Source: Wolinella succinogenes DSM 1740 (GTDB lineage: Bacteria > Campylobacterota > Campylobacteria > Campylobacterales > Helicobacteraceae). Taken from it: a stretch of 64,000 nt of DNA. The notes beneath the pieces were generated by a model. The model saw nothing but the letters and a program-made list of their open reading frames with translations, ran no database searches and was not told where the DNA came from. Position numbers and translations under genes: made by a program. Location: contig NC_005090.1 of assembly GCF_000196135.1 (NCBI RefSeq), positions 692,001-756,000 of the forward strand. Direction: 5' to 3'. This document shows, in pieces, positions 56,445 through 64,000 of the stretch (position 1 is the first letter of the stretch; each line of letters begins with the position of its first letter).

Positions 56445-57089
56445 ATGCAAGATATGAGACTTCAAGGACTTTATGGAATCAGTGAGTCTGGATGGTATAA
56501 GCGTCCCCATGAAGCGATCGAACTCCTTTTGGAGGCAATTGAGGGGGGGATGAAAATCTTTCAGCTTCGAGAGAAAGAGGGGAGTGATGAGGAGATTCTT
56601 CCTTTAGCGCGTGCCCTTTGGAACCATTGTCGCCAAAAAGGGGTGCTTTTTATCCTTAATGACCGCCTTGATTTAGCGTTGAGCTTGGGGGTGGATGGGG
56701 TGCATCTTGGAATCGATGATGCGGAGGCCTCTAGGGCGAGAATACTTTTGCCCCATGGAATCATAGGAATCTCCTGTTATGGAGACCTTGATCGTGCACA
56801 TAAAGCCAAGGAGGAGGGGGCGAGCTATGTGGCTTTTGGCTCCTGTTTCCCCTCTCCCACCAAGCCAGCCTCAAGTGTAATCGATCTCACCCTGTTTAAA
56901 AAGGCCCAAGAGGAGCTCGCGATTCCTCTTTGTGCCATTGGGGGAATCGAGGCGCAAAATGTGGGTGAGCTGATTCACTGTGATATGATTGCGGTGATCT
57001 CTTCGCTTTGGAGTGGAGGAGTGGCACAGGTGAGGAAAAATGCGAAAGGGTTGATACAAAGTTGGAGAGAAAATAGAGAGAGGGTTTAA
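56445..57089 (+). CDS. thiE: Thiamine-phosphate synthase
   Basis: A 214-residue TIM-barrel enzyme joining HMP-PP and thiazole phosphate. QLREKEGSDEEI (phosphate site), FILNDRLDLALSLGVDGVHLG and FGSCFPSPTKPAS are the family motifs, and AIGGIEAQNV and IAVISSLW close the barrel. Directly follows thiD. Transcription ends at the 57097 hairpin. Confidence 0.94.
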   Translation: MQDMRLQGLYGISESGWYKRPHEAIELLLEAIEGGMKIFQLREKEGSDEEILPLARALWNHCRQKGVLFILNDRLDLALSLGVDGVHLGIDDAEASRARILLPHGIIGISCYGDLDRAHKAKEEGASYVAFGSCFPSPTKPASSVIDLTLFKKAQEELAIPLCAIGGIEAQNVGELIHCDMIAVISSLWSGGVAQVRKNAKGLIQSWRENRERV

Positions 57090-57096
57090 AAGAGGA

Positions 57097-57121
57097 TTTT
57101 AGGGTCGAACCGACCCTAAAA
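57097..57121. terminator. Perfect bidirectional terminator
   Basis: TTTTAGGGTCG (57097-57107), loop AAC, CGACCCTAAAA (57111-57121): an 11-bp uninterrupted stem. Each strand gives A- and T-rich outer arms, so it can end both thiE (+) and the RRM gene (-). It is the cleanest terminator in the window. Confidence 0.85.
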
Positions 57122-57400
57122 TTACCAGGAGCGCTTAGGAGGTCTAGAGTCTCTGGGTTCTCTAGGTTTAGCTTCGTTAACTCTTAGGTTTCTGCCTAGG
57201 AATTCGCTGTTGTTGAGGGCATCAATCGCTTTATCAGCGCCATCAGCTTCCATCTCTACGAATCCAAAACCTTTTGCCTTGCCTGTTTCTCTATCAGTAA
57301 CCAATTTGACCGACAGAACGTTTCCGTACTTTGAGAAAAGGTCTCTAACGTCTTGCTCAGAAGCGTTATAAGCCATGTTACCTACGTAAATGCTTTTCAA
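57122..57400 (-). CDS. Small RRM RNA-binding protein
   Basis: A 92-residue protein with one RNA recognition motif: RNP2 is SIYVGNMAYNA and RNP1 is KAKGFGFVEME. The tail is basic and proline-rich (PREPRDSRPPKRSW). Such proteins in bacteria are cyanobacterial Rbp-like and occur in Campylobacterota and others; they bind RNA and may work in stress or cold. The start is TTG at 57400 with GGAG about ten bases before. Function in this organism unknown. Confidence 0.88.
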   Translation of the reverse strand: MKSIYVGNMAYNASEQDVRDLFSKYGNVLSVKLVTDRETGKAKGFGFVEMEADGADKAIDALNNSEFLGRNLRVNEAKPREPRDSRPPKRSW

Positions 57401-57895
57401 TGTAAATTCTCCATGTGAAAATATGTCTCTTTAAGCTAAAGAGAGCATACAAAATGTGAAGGCTAAGAGCTCGTGGACGGAATCAAGCCATGTAAAGCCC
57501 AATGCGATCGCCAAACCTTAAAACCAAAACTCAAGCTTAGAGCCTAGACTGCCTCTTTTTAAAGATGCTATGCGCTCCGGAAAAGTCAAAAGCGGAAAAA
57601 ACCCCAATTCCCAATTACCAGAAAGCTTCTTTTAGAAGCAGATAAAAGATCATAGATTAGAGTAGCTTAAACCAAATTGAATTTATTTAATATTTTTAAG
57701 ATTTCTATTAGTTTTTTCATTTTTTTAGAAAAGTAAGGAAAAAACTTATCTCTAAATTCAACTATTTTGAAATAGAATAGATCAATTGAAAAGATAACTT
57801 GGGTTCAACCCCTTTTTTTGGTGCTCATGCATCACACCAAATTAAAATCACTAAACCTTTAAAGCTGAGGCTTTGGGCAAGGACATTGTGTCAAG
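57401..57895. other. Large intergenic region between the RRM gene and hypF
   Basis: No gene is seen in this 495-base stretch. It holds the promoters for the RRM gene (left) and hypF (right). GCTTCT-TTT-AGAAGC at 57625-57639 is a short perfect hairpin, and TTTGGTG (57817-57823)/CACCAAA (57835-57841) is a 7-bp inverted repeat near hypF. The right half is very AT-rich. It could also hide a small RNA; I see nothing definite. Confidence 0.4.
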
Positions 57896-60175
57896 ATGGT
57901 TTCAAGCATCAAAAAGCAGGCAAAAATTACCATTAGTGGGATCGTGCAGGGAGTGGGGTTTCGACCCTTTGTTTATAATTTAGCCACGGAGCTTGGAGTA
58001 GGGGGGTATGTCCTCAATAATCCCCAAGGGGTTTTGATCGTGGCGGAGACGGATCAAAACACACTGGAGGAGTTTATCCAGGCCATTCGCCAAAACAAGC
58101 CACGCAACGCCAAGATCGATTCCTTTAAAGTGGAATCAGATGAGAAGCTGGTAGGCTACACCTCTTTTGAGATTCGAGATAGTGTGAATATGGGAGGAAA
58201 GTGCGCGATTTTGCCTGCGGATACCTCCATCTGCCCCGACTGCCTTAGAGAGATGCATGATCCTAAGGATAGACGATACCTCTACCCTTTTATCAATTGT
58301 ACCAATTGTGGTCCTCGCTATACTATCATCAAAGAGCTCCCTTACGACCGACCCAAGACCTCTATGGCAGCCTTTGAGATGTGCCCTGAGTGTCAGAAAG
58401 AGTACAACGACCCTACCAGTCGCCGCTTTCATGCCGAGCCTAATAGCTGCCCTCATTGCGGTCCCAAGCTAACGCTCTATCGCTCTAATGGGACTCCTTT
58501 GGCGGAGGGGGCTAAGGCAATTGAGACACTTTGCAAGCTGATCAAAAAAGGTCATATTGTGGCTGTCAAAGGAATTGGTGGCTTTCATCTTGTGTGTGAT
58601 GCGACCAAAAATCGCGTGGTGATGGAGCTCAGGGAGCGTAAAAAGCGTCCGACTAAGCCTTTTGCTGTTATGTTTAGAAGTGTCTTTGAGATAGGGAAGT
58701 GCACCGAGCTCTCCCCTATTGAAGAGGCGACTATTCTTTCGCCTGAACGCCCCATTGTGCTCATTTCTAAAAGGCGTCCGCATCGCTTAGAAAAGTTCCT
58801 TATCTCTTGTGATGGAGTCGCACCTAGAGTGGGGACTATGGGGGTTTTTCTCCCCTATTCGCCCCTCCATTCTCTTCTTATGGAGCAGGCAAAGATTCCT
58901 CTGGTCTTTACGAGTGCTAATCTCAGTGGAGAGCCACTCATTCGAGATTTCAAAGAGTTATGCGAGAAGCTTTCGGGTGTTTTTGACTATTACCTTGACC
59001 ATGATCGAGAGATTCTCAATCCTTGTGATGATAGCGTGGTGACCATCCAAAACAATAAATTCCAAGTGATTCGGCGTGCTAGAGGCTATGCTCCCTCTAA
59101 TGTCCTTTTGCCCTTTGAGCTTGAAGAGGGGGTGCTGGCGCTAGGGGCTCAGCAAAAGAGCACGCTTGCGTTGGCTTTTGGGAGCAATGCAATCTTGAGT
59201 CCGCACATTGGCGATCTGGATAACCCCTCCTCAGAGAGCTATTTTCACCAGACGCGTGAAGTGCTTCAGGGGATTTATGAATTCACTCCTAAAATCATCG
59301 TATCGGATAAACATCCCGATTACGAATCGACTCGTTGGGCACTCAAACAGAAAGACTCGCAAGTGTTGCAGGTGCAGCACCACTATGCCCATATGCTCTC
59401 ACTCCTCTCTGAGCATAAAGTTAAAGAGAAAATTCTTGGGGTGATTTGGGATGGAACAGGCTATGGGGATGATGGCCGGATTTGGGGAGGGGAGTTTTTC
59501 GTGGGGGATTTTCATGGCTATGAGCGCGCGGGTCACTTTAAGGAATTTAGGCTTCTAGGGGGTGAGAGTGCGATCAAAGAGCCCAAGAAGTTAGCGCTCT
59601 CTTTGATGTTTGATCTCTATGGCAAAGAGGCGCTCAATCTCAAACACCCCGTAGTGAACTCCTTTTCGCATGATGAGCTAGAGACGCTCTATAAAATGCA
59701 TCAAAAAGGAATCAACTCTCCACTCTCCAGTTCCGTAGGAAGGCTTTTTGATGCGATGGCGGCGATGATTGGAGTGGTGGATCGCGTCACTTTTGAGGGA
59801 GAGTGCGGGATGGTGCTAGAGGGGCTTTATAATCCTGATTTTGAGGCGGAGCGTTATCCTTATCTTGTTCAAGAGGGGGTGGTGGATATTCACCCTATGC
59901 TTTTGGCGATTCTTGAGGGGGGCGAAGAGGCAAGTTTGGTGGCGACTAAGTTCATCAACACGCTGGCCCATATTGCTCTAGAAGTGGCTAGAATTCATCG
60001 CTTACCCGTAGGTTTCAGCGGAGGAGTCTTTCAGAATCGTGAGCTATGCACCAAAATCGAGCGGCTCTTTCAAAACGAGGGGCTTCCCTATTATATGCAT
60101 GAGAAGATTCCTTGCAATGATGGAGGAATCGCTTTGGGGCAGGTGGCCTTTGCCAAGTTCCACGGTAAAGTCTAA
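57896..60175 (+). CDS. hypF: Hydrogenase maturation carbamoyltransferase HypF
   Basis: A 759-residue enzyme that uses carbamoyl phosphate to build the CN ligands of [NiFe]-hydrogenase, passing the carbamoyl group to HypE. Domains in order: acylphosphatase (ISGIVQGVGFRPFVYNLA, residues 13-30), two zinc-finger Cys4 sites (CPDCLREM/CTNCGPRY; CPECQKEY/CPHCGP), a YrdC-like domain, and the Kae1-like carbamoyltransferase domain (QVQHHYAHMLSLL, WDGTGYGDDG, GFSGGVFQN). All key motifs look intact. First of a + strand hyp cluster. Confidence 0.96.
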   Translation: MVSSIKKQAKITISGIVQGVGFRPFVYNLATELGVGGYVLNNPQGVLIVAETDQNTLEEFIQAIRQNKPRNAKIDSFKVESDEKLVGYTSFEIRDSVNMGGKCAILPADTSICPDCLREMHDPKDRRYLYPFINCTNCGPRYTIIKELPYDRPKTSMAAFEMCPECQKEYNDPTSRRFHAEPNSCPHCGPKLTLYRSNGTPLAEGAKAIETLCKLIKKGHIVAVKGIGGFHLVCDATKNRVVMELRERKKRPTKPFAVMFRSVFEIGKCTELSPIEEATILSPERPIVLISKRRPHRLEKFLISCDGVAPRVGTMGVFLPYSPLHSLLMEQAKIPLVFTSANLSGEPLIRDFKELCEKLSGVFDYYLDHDREILNPCDDSVVTIQNNKFQVIRRARGYAPSNVLLPFELEEGVLALGAQQKSTLALAFGSNAILSPHIGDLDNPSSESYFHQTREVLQGIYEFTPKIIVSDKHPDYESTRWALKQKDSQVLQVQHHYAHMLSLLSEHKVKEKILGVIWDGTGYGDDGRIWGGEFFVGDFHGYERAGHFKEFRLLGGESAIKEPKKLALSLMFDLYGKEALNLKHPVVNSFSHDELETLYKMHQKGINSPLSSSVGRLFDAMAAMIGVVDRVTFEGECGMVLEGLYNPDFEAERYPYLVQEGVVDIHPMLLAILEGGEEASLVATKFINTLAHIALEVARIHRLPVGFSGGVFQNRELCTKIERLFQNEGLPYYMHEKIPCNDGGIALGQVAFAKFHGKV

Positions 60176-60239
60176 GATAACCTTTTTAAAGAGTTTTTTT
60201 ACCCTGCGGTGATACCATTCTCCTCAAAGCCTTCGGGAG

Positions 60240-60265
60240 GCCTCTCTAAAATTGGCGAGAGAGGC
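60240..60265 (+). other. Hairpin in the hypF-hypB gap
   Basis: GCCTCTCT (60240-60247), a 10-base loop, AGAGAGGC (60258-60265). The gap of 134 bases between hypF and hypB is the longest inside this hyp cluster. The hairpin may be an attenuator or a processing site between hypF and hypBCD. Confidence 0.45.
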
Positions 60266-60309
60266 TAGAGCCTCCTAGGTGTCCTTTGGCTATTTAAGGA
60301 GATGAAACC

Positions 60310-61017
60310 TTGCAAAATCGTCGAAACCTCAACAACCCTAATCTTCAGACCAAAAGCCTAGAAGTCGTAGAGCGAATCCTTTCTAAAAACGACCTAGAGG
60401 CGCAAAAGCTTCGAGAGCGATTCGCTGAGGCGGGGGTCTATGCCCTCAATCTCATGAGCTCTCCGGGAAGTGGAAAAACTACCCTATTGGAGCAGATGGC
60501 GCTTCTTGGGGGAGTTACTTTTAGCGTCATTGAGGGAGATTTGGAGACCAATCGTGACGCCGATCGATTGAGAGCCAAAGGGGTGGAGGCCTATCAGATC
60601 ACCACGGGAGAGGCCTGTCATCTTGAAGCCCTCATGGTCGCTAAGGCTTTGGATCAGATTCCTTGGCAAAAGAAGGATTTCCTCATTATTGAGAATGTGG
60701 GGAATCTCGTCTGCCCCGCGAGTTATGACTTGGGGTGTGCGATGAATATTGTGCTGCTCTCTGTACCCGAAGGGGATGATAAGATTCTTAAATACCCTAC
60801 GATGTTCCTCTGCGCCGATGCCGTGCTCATCACCAAAAGCGATATGATCGACTATTTTGGCTTTAGACTCTCCCAAGTGCGAGAGGATCTCAATCGCCTA
60901 GGCAAGGCGATTCCCATCTTTGAAACCTCCTCCAAAGAGCCTTCAACCATCCAAAAATTTATTCAATTCATCCAAGAAAAAAAGGAGCAAGGATATGTGT
61001 CTAGCCATACCTTCTAA
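60310..61017 (+). CDS. hypB: Hydrogenase nickel-insertion GTPase HypB
   Basis: A 235-residue GTPase that helps insert nickel into [NiFe]-hydrogenase. The P-loop is SSPGSGKTTLLEQM, switch and metal-site regions include EGDLETNRDADRL and TGEACHLEA (the Cys and His of the G-domain metal site). The N-terminus has no histidine-rich nickel store. TTG start at 60310, 8-9 bases after AAGGAG. Its last 23 bases overlap hypC. Confidence 0.95.
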   Translation: MQNRRNLNNPNLQTKSLEVVERILSKNDLEAQKLRERFAEAGVYALNLMSSPGSGKTTLLEQMALLGGVTFSVIEGDLETNRDADRLRAKGVEAYQITTGEACHLEALMVAKALDQIPWQKKDFLIIENVGNLVCPASYDLGCAMNIVLLSVPEGDDKILKYPTMFLCADAVLITKSDMIDYFGFRLSQVREDLNRLGKAIPIFETSSKEPSTIQKFIQFIQEKKEQGYVSSHTF

Positions 61018-61258
61018 AGTGGTCTCTATTGACAAAGAGAGAAACATGGCCAAGCTTGATACGCTAGGCGTGGAGCGTGAAGCGAGTCTGGATTTAATGC
61101 AAGAAGAGGTGGCCGTGGGGGAGTATGTTCTGCTCCATATTGGTTATGTGATGAGCAAGATTGATGAGGAGAGCGCCAAACTCTCGCTCGAGACCTATCG
61201 CGAAATCATCAAGGCGATGGAGGAGGAAGAGGAAGAGCTCCATAGGGCCAATTCATGA
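60995..61258 (+). CDS. hypC: Hydrogenase assembly chaperone HypC
   Basis: An 87-residue chaperone that carries the Fe(CN)2CO group with HypD. The start is ATG 60995, as Met-Cys-Leu-Ala-Ile-Pro is the essential N-terminus of the family (Cys2 is catalytic), and AAAGGAG precedes it; a longer in-frame extension into hypB is an artefact. The tail is acidic (EEEEE). It overlaps hypD by 4 bases. Confidence 0.96.
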   Translation: MCLAIPSKVVSIDKERNMAKLDTLGVEREASLDLMQEEVAVGEYVLLHIGYVMSKIDEESAKLSLETYREIIKAMEEEEEELHRANS

Positions 61259-62376
61259 GTGATCACTATCTCATCGATTCTTTTCGAGACAAAGAGATCA
61301 TCCAAAAATTTGCTAAGAAAATCGCCCAAAATGCCTCTTTATTGCCTAGAAAAGTGAAAATTATGGAGGTTTGCGGGGGGCACACCCACACCATCATGAA
61401 ATATGGACTGCTTCAGCTTATGCCCAAAGAGGTGGAGTTTGTCCATGGGCCTGGGTGCCCTGTTTGCGTGATGCCCAAAGAGAGAATCAATCAAGCCTAT
61501 GAGATTGCTCTGCAAGAGGGGGTGATTCTTGTCACCTTGGGAGATATGATCAAAGTCCCGGGCTCTCAAGGGTCGCTCCAGAGCGCTAGAGCTCTAGGGC
61601 GTGATGTTCGATTCGTCTATTCACCCCTAGAGGTGCTCAAAATTGCCAAAGAGAATCCCCACCAAAAAGTGGTCTTTTTCGCCATTGGATTTGAGACCAC
61701 CACGCCTATGAGTGCAGCGCTTTTGGAGCGAGCCATGGGAGAAGGGGTCAAAAACCTCCTTTTTCATATCAATCATATCACGGTTCCAGAGCCCGTGAGA
61801 GCGATTCTAGATGATCCCTCCTCAACCCTTGACGCCCTCATTGGCCCCTCCCATGTGAGCGTGATTGCAGGAGCGAAAATCTATGAGCCCTTGGTGCAAG
61901 ACTATCGACTTCCTATTGTGGTGTCGGGTTTTGAACCTGTGGATGTGATGGAGAGCGTGGATAGAATCGTCCACCAGCTGGCTCACCAAGAGGCTAGGCT
62001 AGAGATTCAATACGCGCGAAGCGTCACGATGGAGGGGAATCTTAAGGCTCAGGCGATGATAGAGCGCTACTTTGAAAAGCGCGAGAGCTTCACATGGCGA
62101 GGAATCGGTCCTATTCCCTGCTCGGCTTTGCGCCTTAGAGAGGAGTTTAAGGAGTGGGACGCGGAGCGCTATTTTGCCTCGATTCTTCATCATGAAGAGA
62201 TTCCTGATCATAAATCTTGCAAATGCGGCGACATCTTAAGAGGGGTGGCCAAGCCCTTTGATTGCAAGGTTTTTGCCAAGGCGTGCACCCCAGAAAATCC
62301 TCTAGGAAGCTGTATGGTGAGTAGCGAGGGGGCGTGTGCGGCCTATTACAAATATGGTCGGGAGCACCTGAATTAA
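61255..62376 (+). CDS. hypD: Hydrogenase maturation iron-sulfur protein HypD
   Basis: A 373-residue protein with a 4Fe-4S cluster and redox cysteines that assembles the Fe(CN)2CO unit. The VCGGHTHTIMKYGL motif, FVHGPGCPVCVMP, FFAIGFETTTP and the C-terminal cysteine cluster (HKSCKCGDILRG, FDCKVFAKACTP) are all intact. Last of hypF, hypB, hypC, hypD in this window. Neither hypE nor hypA follows. Confidence 0.96.
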   Translation: MSDHYLIDSFRDKEIIQKFAKKIAQNASLLPRKVKIMEVCGGHTHTIMKYGLLQLMPKEVEFVHGPGCPVCVMPKERINQAYEIALQEGVILVTLGDMIKVPGSQGSLQSARALGRDVRFVYSPLEVLKIAKENPHQKVVFFAIGFETTTPMSAALLERAMGEGVKNLLFHINHITVPEPVRAILDDPSSTLDALIGPSHVSVIAGAKIYEPLVQDYRLPIVVSGFEPVDVMESVDRIVHQLAHQEARLEIQYARSVTMEGNLKAQAMIERYFEKRESFTWRGIGPIPCSALRLREEFKEWDAERYFASILHHEEIPDHKSCKCGDILRGVAKPFDCKVFAKACTPENPLGSCMVSSEGACAAYYKYGREHLN

Positions 62377-62380
62377 TTCT

Positions 62381-64000
62381 TTGGCTTGGACGCTCATTGA
62401 TTCATCGCGGCGTTATTATGATTTTTTGGAGCAGAATGGGCGCGGGCTAGAGGAGATTCCCCTGCTTAGAGTCGTGCCCTCCCCAGCAGGGGTGATTTTA
62501 GAGGTCAAATCCAAGGTGCTAAGCACTGAAAATCTGCTACTGCGCGCTTTGGAAGAGGAGTGGAGAATCGGTGAAGAGGAGCTGGTGGCGGAGAGTTTTG
62601 ATGAAAAGAGAGGACTCCTCAGTCTTGAATGCTCCCCAGGGCTAGCCGCTCACCTCCAAAGAGCGCAAGGGCTTAGGCTCTTTAGTGATCTGAAATTTTT
62701 AGTGAAAAATGTCGAGCGATTCTATCTCAATCACGAAGAGGAGCTGATTCTTCCTCGCCCCTCGCCCCTCTTGATTCCTCCTCCTATTGAGCGTTTATCA
62801 GGCGAGCAGCAAAAAGCGGTAGAGACGATTTTTGCCCATCCTTTGAGCTATGTTTGGGGAGCTCCTGGCACAGGGAAGACTCGTGGAGTGCTTTTTGAAT
62901 CGCTTCTTTGGACGCTAGGGCAGGGGGTGAGGGCGATTCTTCTAGCCCCCACGAACAATGCCTTAGAGCAAGCGCTTTTAGCGCTTTTGCCTCAATTTGA
63001 TGAGCTGGGCATGGAGCGCGCCAATGTACTCCGTCTAGGCACGCCTTCTGCACGATTTTTGGAGCTTTATCCTGAGGTGTGTGACCCTTTGAGCGTGCGC
63101 GATAAAGAGGCGACTCTTTTTGATTTTGGGTCACATAAAAAGAGTCCAAAAGAGCGCATGGAAGAGGCGTTGGTGCTAGCTATGACGGTGGATAACTTTA
63201 TTAAGCGCTTCGAGACCCTTCCCTTGAGTGGAAAGAAGCACCTCTTTTTGGATGAAGCGGCCTTCACACCGCTTATCAAAGCTATCACTCTCTGCGCTGC
63301 TCAAGCGCCCCTAACCATGCTAGGGGATCATAAGCAGCTTCCACCTGTCTGTGAGGCACCAGAGCGCGAAATGAGAGGAGAGAATCGAACTCTCAAAGCG
63401 TGGCACTACTCCGCCCTCCACCTAGAATCCTACATGAGGCAAGGAGAGGCGATTTTTGAGGTTTCCGATCCGCTTCTTTTGCCCCCCCTTGTGACCACCC
63501 AAATGGTCTGCTTGAGCCGTTCTCATCGCTATGGAGAGAATCTTACGCGCCTTTTAGATGAGCACATCTATCAAATGGGACTCACAGGGCTCGAGAAAAA
63601 AACGGAGCTTTATTACATCGACAGCGGAGCAGGTGAAAGGGTCGATTCCAAAGGTTATTCTAGTCCTATGGAGGCCAAAGCCATGAGGGGGTTGGTCGGG
63701 GAGCTCTTAAGGAGCGAGGCCGACTTTGGAATCATTACTCCTTTTGTGCTTCAAAAAAAAGCGATTTTGGAGCACCACCCCGAGTTGAGGGGCAAGGAGC
63801 GAGTAATGACGATCCACGGGAGTCAGGGGCAGGAGTTTGAGACGGTGATTCTCTCTCCGGTCACGCTTCACTACCACTTGACCAACTCCAAGAATCCCGC
63901 TGCGCTTCATGCGCTCAATGTGGCGGTGAGTCGAGCCAAGGGGCGAATCGTGCTGGTTTGTGATTATGCCTTTTGGATGAAGCAAAAAGGGCAGTTTTTA
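62381..64000 (+). CDS. Superfamily 1 DNA/RNA helicase-like protein (3' end cut off)
   Basis: An open frame runs from the hypD stop to the window edge, 540 codons. There is no ATG at the front; TTG at 62381 is a likely start, and ATT at 62372 cannot be excluded. Walker A is GAPGTGKT (about residues 162-169), Walker B is KHLFLDEAAF, motif III is LGDHKQLPP, motif V/VI is IHGSQGQEFETVIL and NVAVSRAKGRIVLV. This is the UvrD/Upf1-like (IGHMBP2/SMUBP-2, Dna2) group. The N-terminal 130 residues have no known domain. The C-terminus lies beyond the window. Confidence 0.85.
   Translation, partial: MAWTLIDSSRRYYDFLEQNGRGLEEIPLLRVVPSPAGVILEVKSKVLSTENLLLRALEEEWRIGEEELVAESFDEKRGLLSLECSPGLAAHLQRAQGLRLFSDLKFLVKNVERFYLNHEEELILPRPSPLLIPPPIERLSGEQQKAVETIFAHPLSYVWGAPGTGKTRGVLFESLLWTLGQGVRAILLAPTNNALEQALLALLPQFDELGMERANVLRLGTPSARFLELYPEVCDPLSVRDKEATLFDFGSHKKSPKERMEEALVLAMTVDNFIKRFETLPLSGKKHLFLDEAAFTPLIKAITLCAAQAPLTMLGDHKQLPPVCEAPEREMRGENRTLKAWHYSALHLESYMRQGEAIFEVSDPLLLPPLVTTQMVCLSRSHRYGENLTRLLDEHIYQMGLTGLEKKTELYYIDSGAGERVDSKGYSSPMEAKAMRGLVGELLRSEADFGIITPFVLQKKAILEHHPELRGKERVMTIHGSQGQEFETVILSPVTLHYHLTNSKNPAALHALNVAVSRAKGRIVLVCDYAFWMKQKGQFL

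Noticed and set aside
57401-57895. Small RNA or riboswitch in the gap before hypF
   Set aside because: Only short hairpins in AT-rich sequence; no promoter-terminator pair or known RNA motif could be supported.
60920-60994. Longer HypC with 25 extra residues
   Set aside because: HypC activity needs Cys as residue 2 of MCLAIP; the ribosome site directly precedes ATG 60995.

Overview
The window reads as part of a Campylobacterota (epsilonproteobacterial) chromosome and fits Wolinella succinogenes very well. This is inferred from gene content and protein style; no database was searched. The supporting content is a selenocysteine formate dehydrogenase operon, respiratory arsenate reductase, hydrogenase maturation genes, malate:quinone oxidoreductase, a Csd4-type cell-shape carboxypeptidase and an epsilon-type DapD. 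Genes are densely packed, and several convergent pairs overlap at their 3' ends.

Region 1 (1-7400) is a formate dehydrogenase operon: polyferredoxin, TorD-like chaperone, a 67-aa TAT mini-protein, FdhA with an in-frame UGA (Sec) and a SECIS-like hairpin, FdhB and FdhC. Region 2 (7404-10497, minus strand) holds an adenosine/adenine deaminase and a two-gene double-cubane reductase/ATPase activator system. Region 3 (10742-13586) is an IS scrapyard: one IS3-family element disrupted by a second IS3-family element, flanked by two further IS3 remnants. It is followed by mutY, a Na+-dependent NSS symporter, a TRAP-TAXI transporter and an unusual cytochrome bd-like pair whose first subunit carries a C-terminal cytochrome c domain.

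Region 4 (21940-35035) is an arsenic island. A detoxification operon (arsR, arsB, arsC, ArsP-like permease) runs into a chain of redox genes (small thioredoxin-like protein, CcdA-like protein, BFD-like [2Fe-2S] protein, thioredoxin lipoprotein, exported rhodanese) and a second arsC. A translationally coupled PstS-like binding protein and chemoreceptor lie on the opposite strand. Respiratory arsenate reductase genes arrC-arrA-arrB and a second arsR follow. The arr upstream region carries inverted-repeat operator candidates and a possible 17-codon leader peptide. The pairing of an oxyanion-binding protein and a chemoreceptor inside an arsenate-respiration island is the best candidate for an undescribed system here: arsenate (or phosphate/arsenate) taxis.

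Region 5 (35138-41553) is a TetR-regulated RND efflux operon with a CmeR-like 16-bp operator. Region 6 (41546-57400) is mixed housekeeping: two c-di-GMP proteins, a TraT-like lipoprotein, an amino-acid racemase, mqo, a flavodoxin operon behind a strong promoter with a Fur-like palindrome, tag, csd4, an aminotransferase, an AraC regulator, dapD, thiD-thiE and an RRM protein behind a perfect bidirectional terminator. Region 7 (57896-64000) has hypF, hypB, hypC, hypD and a right-truncated superfamily 1 helicase. Formate dehydrogenase, the arsenate reductase, Mqo and (elsewhere) hydrogenase would all feed or draw on one quinone pool, which suits a flexible anaerobic respirer.
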